Below are positions 33,689 through 43,413 of a stretch of DNA of 64,000 nucleotides, piece by piece. The first letter of the stretch is position 1. The number at the start of each line of letters is the position of its first letter. Origin of the DNA: Styela clava (taxonomy: Eukaryota > Chordata > Ascidiacea > Stolidobranchia > Styelidae); contig NC_135250.1 in assembly GCF_964204865.1 (NCBI RefSeq), forward strand, positions 1,426,001 through 1,490,000, in the 5' to 3' direction. Below the pieces are notes generated by a model. That model searched no databases. It was not told the origin of the DNA and worked only from the letters and a program-made list of their open reading frames with translations. Made by a program: the position numbers and the translations under genes.

Positions 33689-35647
33689 ATGGATTTGTTA
33701 AAATTGTTAGGTCAGTCAATGGAAGGTGTTGGAGATCGACCGAGCACCTCGCGCAAAAATTCCGGACCGGTAGATATCCATAGTGGATTCCAGGGACTTA
33801 TTGACGAGCTCGATACAATGGCGGAAGCTGTAGGCATTCCCAAGAGTCAACTTCTTGACACATGGGCCACCCTTGGTATTACCAAAGCATATCGTCACAG
33901 TCGACAACGCATATTCAAAGTGGCTGATAAAATATCGGCGGGCTTGGTTGGCAATGAAACTATAAAGAATATCAGAGGCGTTGAAACGCCATTATCGAGC
34001 GTGGAAGAGTGGGATTTTCAATTGGGTGATATGGTAAAAGTTAAATACCCATTAAAAGATTTCGAGTCCATTCAGAGGAGGACTATAGGTTGGGTGCCAC
34101 GTCTTGCTTTAGTACATGGTCACATTGGAGTAGTAACTAAAATCGCGTCAAAATTTGACAATGCTATCAACGTTTTGTTTCGCGATATTTTCCATAGTTG
34201 TACTCTGTATGCAGGCGTTCTTGAAAAGGTCTCAACTGACAACATTGTTCATCGTTCTTCGCGATGGAAAGTCGGAGATATAGTCAAACTAAATTCTGAC
34301 GGTTTACTTGTACCTTTGTTACAGATCGGATTGGGATATATTCCCAAGGAATGCTTCGGTAAGAAAGGGAGAGTCACGGCCATAGCTCCTTTTCACGTGG
34401 AGGTGACGTTTAATGGGATGGAAAGCATCCAAATATCTTCTGCTTTGTTAGAATCGTGCGCTGACCAGGTCCCTATCGCAAGAACTAACACAGCTTCAAT
34501 TACCAACTTTGGAGTCGGCGAAAGAGTCAAAGTAATTGACAACATGAAAAATCTGATTGCAAATCAAAAAGATGAAGGTGGCTGGTACAAAGAAATGAGC
34601 AAAATTAAGGGACAGGAAGTAACCATCGTCATTATCGGAGAAGACTCAACTCTTCATGTACAAGCTATACATGGTCGATCTTGGATAGTTTCATCCAAAT
34701 CCTTATTAAAGTTAGACGCCCAACAACCTGCCTTCGACGATGATTTGAAATTTTCTCCAAAGGATTTAGTCAAAATAAAAATTCCTCAAACTATTCGAAT
34801 GACGCTCGGCTCACAAAATATTCCGTTCATATTTCTTGAATATCTGAGAACAGTTGGTGAAATAGTGTACGTTGATGACACGCTCAACTGCTATGTCAAG
34901 TTCAACAAATCGCAAAAAATTATGGTGAACCCCCGAGCTCTCAGAAAACCTACGGCGAACGAAGTCGTGAACTATCAGAACATTCAAGCTCAAGTTGACA
35001 ATATCAAGCAAGGTGACGACGTTCTTCTTGATGTCGGCCCGCCCAACTATGTTCAAGCCGTTCTTCAAGATTCAGATTTTGATGGACAGGTGAAAATGGC
35101 ACTGACTAATCCTGCAAAACTTGTGGGTTTTATTGACTACGACACAGCGGTCATTGAATACCAAAGTGGCGTGAGATACCGAATTGGAATGAAATATCTA
35201 ACAGTTCCTGACAAATTCAAGGCGAAAGATACTAAAACTATATTGGATTTCAAGACCGCGGAAGCGATACGTGACATGATCGCCAAAGCCGTACGTGCCC
35301 TCACTGCCCTGTATAATGAAGATGATATGGATGCAATTAACTGTAATGTCGATGTCACATCCCTGGTATATGGCTGCCCTCCTTCTATAGAGGTGCGCAT
35401 TCAATTATTGACCGCACAACTTGAAGATGTGGTTAGTTGGCTACAGAAATATTCCGGTTGGGAAATTTTCGAATTTTTCCCAGGCCAATTCCTCTTGACC
35501 GAAGTCGACGGATTTGATAGCGAGATAAAGCTGTCAATTATTTTCAACGACAACGGAAATGTTGTTGAGGAACAACGTCTTACCGTCGCCACGAGAAATA
35601 TTATCAATATAGCCCACGTAGATCAGGTGAACAACGTGATTAACTGA
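33689..35647 (+). CDS. Large intronless protein with five MIB-like SH3 repeats (copy 1)
   Basis: An open frame of 652 residues. An in-frame ATG exists 14 codons earlier (33647), but I chose 33689 (MDLLKLLGQ) because it aligns with the start of the paralogue at 43414 (MDLAELLRQ). Residues about 35-95 look helical. Five diverged repeats follow at about 108-181, 192-256, 272-342, 353-420 and 437-507. Each begins with (W/F)xxGDxVK and ends with a short strand plus a Leu-rich turn. The third (VGERVKVIDNM, GGWYKEM, KGQEV, SWIVSSKSLLKL) resembles the SH3-like repeats of Mind bomb and HERC2/KEG E3 ligases. There is no RING, ankyrin or ZZ finger, no signal peptide and no membrane segment. A conserved C-terminal 120 residues (SIEVRIQLLTAQL to FDSEIKLSIIFND) is unrecognised. 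A pyrimidine-poor AG at about 33613 could be a 5' UTR acceptor. An adaptor or peptide-binding role is inference. Confidence 0.8.
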   Translation: MDLLKLLGQSMEGVGDRPSTSRKNSGPVDIHSGFQGLIDELDTMAEAVGIPKSQLLDTWATLGITKAYRHSRQRIFKVADKISAGLVGNETIKNIRGVETPLSSVEEWDFQLGDMVKVKYPLKDFESIQRRTIGWVPRLALVHGHIGVVTKIASKFDNAINVLFRDIFHSCTLYAGVLEKVSTDNIVHRSSRWKVGDIVKLNSDGLLVPLLQIGLGYIPKECFGKKGRVTAIAPFHVEVTFNGMESIQISSALLESCADQVPIARTNTASITNFGVGERVKVIDNMKNLIANQKDEGGWYKEMSKIKGQEVTIVIIGEDSTLHVQAIHGRSWIVSSKSLLKLDAQQPAFDDDLKFSPKDLVKIKIPQTIRMTLGSQNIPFIFLEYLRTVGEIVYVDDTLNCYVKFNKSQKIMVNPRALRKPTANEVVNYQNIQAQVDNIKQGDDVLLDVGPPNYVQAVLQDSDFDGQVKMALTNPAKLVGFIDYDTAVIEYQSGVRYRIGMKYLTVPDKFKAKDTKTILDFKTAEAIRDMIAKAVRALTALYNEDDMDAINCNVDVTSLVYGCPPSIEVRIQLLTAQLEDVVSWLQKYSGWEIFEFFPGQFLLTEVDGFDSEIKLSIIFNDNGNVVEEQRLTVATRNIINIAHVDQVNNVIN

Positions 35648-36227
35648 AACCAAATTTCCACTTTACCACAGATTTTTTTTTATAGTATGTACATATCAAG
35701 ATACTGTTCACAGTTTGATAAAGTACTTCATATTTAAATCAAGTGTTTTTTCTCGTTCCACTTTCGACTGAGCGATTTCTGAATTCTATAAAATGGAAAT
35801 ATTGTCGATCGAACTTATTTGGCTTCGGTTGTCTTGCGCAATACCATCCATCACCCAAATATGTTAATATTTGTATTTGTGATACGGAGTGGAACACGGC
35901 AATATGCAAGAAAACCTTCTGTATGTTAAAAACAATGAGCAAAAGTAACCCTCTCGGAAAGTTGTTTCTGACAAACTAAATGGGAGATTGAACTGTTAAG
36001 TTCGATGCTGTATAGTTGTAATTTTGTAAAGGCATGATCGTTTTTACTCGTATTTTATTTGTATATATTGCAACTTTATATTATATTAAAAACTGGAAAA
36101 AAAAAATTCTGATTTCTTCTTATTTCAAAAGTGCAAACATTCTATCGTATTTGGGCCGTACATTCATATATATATTTTACTTATTCATCCATAACTATTA
36201 CGGCACACATGTTTACCAATGCTTTAA

Positions 36228-36502
36228 AACTACATTAACACTATGAGCAATGTGTCGCGTAACACTATACTAGGGTTGAACACTGGTGACGGTGGTTTAC
36301 GGGTAAAGGTCGACGAATTTGTACAAACTCTATGGTAAATGCTTGAATCACCCAAGCATAAACCCTGTTCGACATCTTCGTTCAACAAGCGCTGTTCAAT
36401 CTACAGTTAATTGAAACATTAACATCAATTCCAATTATCAGAACAATATTGTGGATCTTCATTCTGACAAAAATATTTTGACAAAATAATTATACACACA
36501 AA
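36228..36502 (+). repeat. Direct repeat unit 1
   Basis: It is repeated at 38159-38468 in the same orientation. Shared blocks include AACTACATTAACAC, GCTTGAATCA, CAAGCATAAACC, AGTTAATTGAA and AATAATTATACACACAAA. The neighbouring ACGGCACACATGTTTACC (36200) also recurs at 37735, before the other unit's insertion. Confidence 0.85.
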
Positions 36503-36522
36503 CATTTATATATACATTTTAC

Positions 36523-36747
36523 GGTGCTCCCGAAGTATGCGAACCAAGATGGCGGACATCGGAACGTAGAATGGGTAACAGGTTAGGGTTAGGCCATAAT
36601 TTTCCTTATTTTAGTCCTATTATCAGTTCGAAGACTAGCCAAGAGCCTCCCGTAGTATTTATACCTAAAATTATGGCCTAACCCTAACCTAGTACACTTA
36701 TTACATTCCGATGTCCGCCATCTTGGTTCGCATACTTCGGGAGCCCC
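36523..36747. mobile_element. MITE of the GAAGTATGCG(A/C)ACC family
   Basis: 225 bp, inverted ends GCTCCCGAAGTATGCGAACC and GGTTCGCATACTTCGGGAGC. A perfect 8-bp duplication CATTTTAC is at 36515-36522 and 36748-36755. The interior is inverted relative to the 23870 copy. Confidence 0.94.
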
Positions 36748-37761
36748 CATTTTACTATTCGCGTGATTTTAAGCTTTAGTGACAGCTATAACAAGCATTT
36801 CAGATTTCAAATCTTAGATTGTTTTGATATCATGGGTGAGGGATAAGCCCAACGTGAGAATGGCCAACTAGGGAAAAGAGTTTGGACTTCGAATCAAAAA
36901 AATCAAATCTTCGATTGGAGTAATGGATTCATTAACTCTCTTTTTCCTAATGATATATATATTCGTACTACCATCCTTGGTCATAATATGACAATAATAG
37001 TTATTTTCGGACTATTTTACGTTTATGTTCATGTTTTGTGAAGTATTCCCGCACTAACTAAAATCCTTTTAGGCTTCCAACTATGATCCGTGCTTGATCC
37101 GTCAAAATTTTTTTTTTTGTAAATTTTTTATTCTACTACTAGGTGAATTTTATTTGTGTAGATATTTCAAAGCTTAGAGATACACGAAAGTATTTGTCAT
37201 TACTTCAAAGATAAGTCATTTGATCGAGCGGGAAACAATTTCGCGCACATAATAAACAAACAAAGATTCCAGACAACTATCGTGAACATGCTCTTACATA
37301 TCATTGAATATTTCGCGTTTCGCTTCGCTTGCGAAGCTGAGTCTGGTTTTCTGCAAAGGTGACGTAATGCTCTTTGAGCAGAGCGCTTAAATCTTGTTTC
37401 TTTGTAACACGTGTTCATCGGAGCGATGAGAGTGTGAAACGTTCTCTCAAAATTTTTTGAAATTTCTCTCTTCTTACCGGCGTAAGGTCGAACAGTTTGC
37501 GGGTACGTCATCTGGGCGCGTTTTAGTAGGAAGACGCGAAAATAAGCTTTTCAAAGAGATATTGGGGGTGTTCCTGGCACGTTTGGTTAACTAGTCATTA
37601 CATATTATAAAATGGTACAAAAATCGATTGTAACCAGCGGAAAAAAAGGGTTTTAATCACCGTGATTACCGCCATACTCAATATGTATTGAAATGGCAAT
37701 ACCAAATAGGGAAGATCCCGTTTAAATTCTGGCAACGGCACATTTGTTTACCAATGTTCTA

Positions 37762-38157
37762 ACGAGAATATCGGTTGGAAACCGAAGACTTATCGATCGA
37801 TAGTTAGGGGATCCCCAAAACAGAAACTGCAGTTTCGATTCATCCGCTCTTGTAACTTGCGCACTGCGCATCGCACACACACACTCGGCGGGTTTCAAAA
37901 TTCTCTCGCTTTACAAAAATCTAGATCACTATATCAATAATTGATTGATAACTCGCTAATTATACGACATAATTCGCCCAAAATCAATAGGCTTCTGGTC
38001 CGAGATAAGATGAATGCACATGCAAAATCTGGAGCAGATTCAATCTCGCTTTCGTGAGATATCGCGTGCATCTAACAGACAGACACACAGACAGACAGAC
38101 ATACATACATACATACAAATACCTATCAATATACTTACCGATCTTAAGATCGATAAG
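37762..38157 (-). repeat. ACTTATCGATC-bounded non-coding repeat (copy B)
   Basis: Reverse-complement relative of 24791-25080 with the same core and a longer microsatellite, (CAGA)n then (CATA)n, at 38086-38117. It interrupts the second unit of the direct repeat. The first unit lacks it, so it behaves like an insertion. Confidence 0.82.
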
Positions 38158-38158
38158 T

Positions 38159-38468
38159 AACTACATTAACACAGTGAGTCGTGTAACACTATATTAGTGT
38201 TGAACACTGGTGCCGTGTGACATGTTTGTATTTTTATCAGCGGTTGTTTACGAGTTAACGTCGGAGAATTTGTACAAATTTTATGATAAATGCTTGAATC
38301 ATTCAAGCATAAACCTTGTTCAACATCCTCGCGCGGTAGCATTGTATTTTAGCAAGCGCTGTTCGATCTATAGTTAATTGAAGCATAAACATCAATTTCA
38401 AATATCAGAAAAATATTGTGATCTTTATTCTAACAAAAATATTTGGAGTAAATAATTATACACACAAA
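38159..38468 (+). repeat. Direct repeat unit 2
   Basis: Diverged copy of 36228-36502. It carries an extra stretch (GTTTGTATTTTTATCAGCGG) absent from unit 1. Confidence 0.85.
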
Positions 38469-38658
38469 GTATAAGAGCTTTTCTACTGAGGTTGCTACTT
38501 CTTTAGGTTTAGATCGTTCGGAATTCCATAAATCGGGTAGCCGTTTATCCGAGGTCATCAATTAGATATCCTTATATATATTTTTTGATCATTTGCATAA
38601 GGATAACAAATCATTTTTATCACGGGGGTGAAGACAGCTGATACGGCTTGATGATTTG

Positions 38659-41600
38659 TAGGGGAGGGGGAGGGGCAAATTATTCGATTAGCGAATTGAA
38701 TATCAAAATATTCGAATGGCATTTCATTATTCGCATATCCGGTACCAGGTGACCTGCGACGCTTTGGTTGGGCGCGGAACTCGCGCGTTTCTAAATCAAT
38801 CGTGGAATTTTGCGAGAATTCACCCACGGCGCTTGCTAACAGACAAAAGCTACAAATTCGAGAAGTTTTTGTGTTTGCGTTATGGTGATATTTGCTTTTA
38901 TTATGAGCCTAACGTATTGTTTCAATCGTCTCGTAAATTCAGAAACATCAAACCAAATTACCCAGATTCTAAACTCCGTATGTCTGGTGACATGCAATTA
39001 GTAGGGATGCGACAAGATTCGGATTCGTGGCCGAATCTCTCGTAATTTGATACTCGGATTCGGCCCGAGTCTTTGATGATTTTACCCGAGTCCGGGATAT
39101 CATACGTCACGCGATAGTCAAGCGCAGACTGGTGGCGGATTCGACGAGAAATTCTATTTTCTCTACGGTGAAATTAAAACTAGGCGCCAAAACTACAAAT
39201 TCACGAGGCCGTAAGAACAAAATAATGTCAGCGAAAGTCAGCTGAATAAATTCCAGTGTTGCGCGTGTAGCTTGTCTTCCAGTGCCAGACGTCGTTTAGT
39301 GAATGTTTACCACGTCCTATTTCAAGCATATACTTGCTAATCCTCTAACAGTGATTAATCCGTAATCAGCGGTAACCATGTCGCGCTGTTCGCCTTTTAT
39401 CGTTTCATAAATGATCTAGCTATTTTCGGAGAGAAACAAATGTTAGAAATAAAATAGTGAAAATTACGGTTCTTTTAAGAGAAAAGTACAACTCGCAGAT
39501 GTCAGTGGCGTTACAATCGTATATATGTACAAAAACAATCTCGCAAGTCGCATCGATTAAATGTGCATAAATTTGAAAACTATTACTCGTGGTAATTGGA
39601 TGTTAATCGGGCCGACTTCTTATTTTTATTCAATGATTATTTACATACGCCGCGATTAGTGACGGGCAAGATCGAATTTTTCCTGATCGAATAATTCGAC
39701 TACCGTATTTCTTTTAATTTACCGATAGTAGAAAATTACTAGAACACTGGAGACTCGAAAACAACGCGGCGTCTTTACTTCTTATCCGTAATTTTATCAC
39801 AATCGTGAATTGTTTTTTTGTCACCGCGATCGTTTCGGCGACCGACATCCTAATTATGGTTGGTAAACTATATTTTTAAAGCACCCTTTTTCACTATCAG
39901 TTCTCACGCAACGCCGGACATCGAAGTTTCGTTTTTATATTTCAGGCAGAAGTGTGAGTACAAATCGGAGAAGATATTAAAGACAGCTATTAATTAGTGA
40001 ATTCATAAACATATTAATTTTATTCTGGTCTTATCTTCTGGATTTGATCTTCCATATCACAGTTTGTAAATTACGGTCCCTATTTTAAGCGAACAATACC
40101 TATCGTGGCTGTGTTATTTTAATATTAGATAATAAATAAAAACTCCGGAAATTTACCATTGCGTGCTGTTTCGAGTTATGGCATTTCTACCTAGTCGAAA
40201 CAATATTTCCATATAATACATAATTTACCTGCCTCACTTAATCTGGTTTGACGTTTCTATATGTGAAAAGGTGTTGGCGCGCTTTATGCAAAATTGGGAA
40301 TTGTTAAGATAACGATAGGCGCAGAAAGAAAACCCTAATAATTCTCACATTTATCGTTTCTGTCTGTTAGCGAGAGTCGTATGTGAATTCTTAACTCGTA
40401 ACTCTCACTTCTAAATTAATGTTAATAAATTTGATTTTGCTTTTTGAAGCGCCGTTATTTGTATTAATGAAAATGGTTGTGTCATACAGCCGTAACTTAG
40501 CATATAACACATTTCGCCTTTTGCGTCTCTCTTATTGAATCAAAATCAACAATTACACATTCTTATTTTCCGCGGATTCGACAATAGCTATTGATGGTTT
40601 TCAAACGAAGAATAGCTAGCTTTTTTGTTACGATATATTTATAAGATACATTTATTCGATGCTTCCACAGTTGGCAATTCTTTATTAATATCTCAATTTT
40701 CACGGAGATGGGCGTCTGTATCAGCGCCGACTAAAAAAGTTACATATGAGTAAAAATTTCCCATAAAAAATTTGTTCCAAACGTGTGGGTTATGGCCCGT
40801 ATTTATCGTGACAGGACACGAGCGCGGCGTCATCAGCAGTCGACGCGGCGGTCGATCAGAGTTACGTAACAAAGTATTCCTTTGACCGGGAATATGACCT
40901 ATTTATTCTAATTTAAACTAGTCGCTCAGAGAATGATTGTCTCGCAAGTAATAGTGTTTATGTGCAACGTATTTAAATTACATAGTCTTTTCATACAGAA
41001 TGTTTAATTTACGGCCAATATACGAGAACAACAGCATTACTTTAGGTATTTGTTTCGTAGCTATGTAAAAGTATTGGACTCGGGACTCGGACACGAGTCC
41101 AGCACAAATACTCGGGATTCGGCCGAGCCGAACCTTTTTGGATTCGTCGCATCCCTAGCAATTAGCCATTTTTTGCATGACCCAAACACAAAATTGATTA
41201 AAATGACGTTTTCGAGAGACCATACATGGTGAAAAAGAAATTTTAGGTTGTCAAAAAATTCGATTATATATAAATGCCATCGATTTGAAAATGACCTTTC
41301 AAGTTATTCCCAAAACTGGTATCAGTACTTGTATAAAAAACACTTATCAAGTTGTAATCAGATGAGAAATGTCAGGCCATAACCTTTAATATACTTTCTA
41401 TTAGCTCTTCAGAGATCGCTTTCATCCTTAACCAAGTAATGTTTCGAAAAAGCTAACATTTTGCTTGGCAATGCATGGACAGTGGAGTGTTGAAAGTGAG
41501 GGGGGGGGCGAACTTTGATCGCCAACGAAAAACACCACGCCGTATATCGTTACGCAACAATAACCTTTGAATGTCATTCTCTTAAGAATTAGAATGCCAT

Positions 41601-42542
41601 TTTACTACTTATGTATCGAGTACCTAATCCGCTTTGCTTGGACACGAAACTTGCGCATCACTAAACGGATCCCTTGAACTCCGCGAAAATCTCACGGCTC
41701 TAGCTTAGCAACAGAAATACCAAATTTGAGTCCCATTTAGGCGTTGTTTCAATTCTCAGTTTTGCATATAGCGCACCAACGCCGTTTCGTAAAATTGAAA
41801 TTGTCAAACAAGTTAACAAATTATTGAGCGAACTTTTACCAAGGAATTATTATTTTAGTAGTAGAATTGTCATTATTGCCTATTTATTGAATCGTTATTT
41901 GAACTCAAAATAACATTCAGGATTCAATGCAATGACTTTGCAGGGTTTTTATATATTATTTAATACGGAAATAAACATGCACAATTGAAAAGTAAATTCA
42001 TAAGTAGGCCAACTATGTTCTTCAAAAATATCCGCATCCGGGTGTCAGAAATGATAACGTTGTTTACCTAAAATTGGGACAGTTAATTTGCAAACGGTGA
42101 CGGAAAAGATCAAAGCCGCCGCAAAAGATAAAATGGGAATAAAATTCCGAATTCACTCCCTAAAAGCCGTCTTTAACATATGTTGCCGATATGAAATCGT
42201 AGTTCTCCCAGCAATATAAAACCAAACTTCGACGTGGCGTAAGTATTGGTGCTTGTAAAAAAAGGGGACAGCGGAAATGTAGCTCACCAAAATTAGAATG
42301 TCTCGCGTTATAGATGCGTGTTGTATATTTATTAAAACTACCCGATAATCGACAATTCACTGAAATATTGGAATTATTCAATTTACCGCTTTGTTGCCGA
42401 CTTTGCGATATTTATATTAATTTCCAACGGGAGTATCGACCTCCGACGTCCTAAACCCGTTGTGTATAAAAATAGATTCGTTATTCGGAATTCGTTAAAA
42501 ATATTCGATTCGAAAAAAAATATTCGATTTTGCTCACCTCTA
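38659..42542. mobile_element. Outer Ac-like element, itself interrupted
   Basis: Left end TAGGGGAGGGGGAGGGGCAA then ATTCGATTAGCG; right end ATTCGATTTTGCTCACCTCTA. Flanks ATGATTTG and ATCATGTG agree at six of eight and both derive from the SINE's AATCATATG. Subtracting the inner element leaves about 1.7 kb. No transposase frame. Confidence 0.68.
39002..41157. mobile_element. Inner Ac-like hAT element, 2.16 kb, perfect target duplication
   Basis: Ends TAGGGATGCGACAAGATTCG and GGATTCGTCGCATCCCTA. A perfect 8-bp duplication GCAATTAG is at 38994-39001 and 41158-41165. The subterminal regions repeat ACTCGG and ATTCGG motifs. There is no open frame of transposase size. Confidence 0.94.
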
Positions 42543-42640
42543 ATCATGTGGCAAACCACGGCCTCTTGTCCTGTACCAGTCCATGTTTTGGACTTTTTGA
42601 TGGAGAAAACCGTAACCGCCTAGCAGTTATGTGGATTTTA

Positions 42641-43413
42641 ACAGGATATTTTTAAACCGTCTTCCTGGATAAGAAGCTTCCAAGGAAATGGTTTATAATG
42701 ACCGACGCTTTCCTGTTCGGCGCAGTCTACTTATTACACTCTGGTTCTCATGGTTTGACCAGGATGCCGATATCTTCTACCCGTGATATAAATAAGTCAA
42801 TATGTAAGTCAATATAAGCCGCTAGTGTCGTGTAGGAGCTACAAATATGGACCAAATGGCACCGCCCATGGTTATGGAGCCAAAACCATTCTGAATCATA
42901 TACGTTTTCCGGCAATAGGAAGACTATGCGTTTTAGTTAAGCTGTTAGCGCGCCTTCTCTTTTGAAAATCTTAGGGCAACTTTGTTTTCGAAAATCGTTA
43001 GAAAATACGATGTCTGTGTGCAATTGTTATTATTTTTACTGTTTTTAGTTAATACTGAACTTATCAGTATTACCGGACTTATTTCCTGATAGTTATAGCA
43101 CTATTAGGTTGAGTTAAGAATAGCTCATGTAAATCGGGCAGCATTTATTCAACCTGACATCGGAACCAAAATCAACAACGAGTAGATATATCGTCCCAAC
43201 CAAGTTGGTTTCGCCTCTAACTCAATATTTACTCGTTCACAGATGAAATTTCAAATTTCGCAAAGACTTGCATTTTTTGCAGATTCATACCAGGTAGCTA
43301 AGTTACAATCTTTTTTTTTAAATAGCTTTAAAAGTAATTCTTGACTTGAAATATTCTGGTAGTCAAGTTCAAATTGACACTTATTCAGACTGGTTCAATA
43401 CATATAATAAGGC
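42641..43413. other. Upstream region of SH3-repeat gene copy 2
   Basis: No gene. The pyrimidine-rich stretch ending ACTTATTCAG at about 43389 could be a 5' UTR acceptor. Confidence 0.4.

Larger units (their letters stand above)
35648..38604. other. Spacer downstream of SH3-repeat gene copy 1
   Basis: Presumed 3' UTR, then a duplicated 275-310 bp segment (36228, 38159), a MITE (36523) and the ACTTATCGATC repeat (37762). No further gene is supported. Confidence 0.5.
38605..42640 (-). mobile_element. SINE split by nested Ac-like insertions
   Basis: The tail side is 38605-38658 (TTATCACGGGGGTGAAGAC, GATACGGCTTGATGATTTG). The head side is 42543-42640 (ATCATGTGGCAAACCACGGC, ACCGCCTAGCAGTTATGTGG). 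About 3.9 kb of inserted DNA separates them. Confidence 0.78.

Noticed and set aside
36228-38468. Direct repeats at 36228 and 38159 as LTRs of a small retroelement
   Set aside because: No TG...CA ends, no primer-binding site or polypurine tract, and similarity extends outside the repeat on one side; a segmental duplication fits better.
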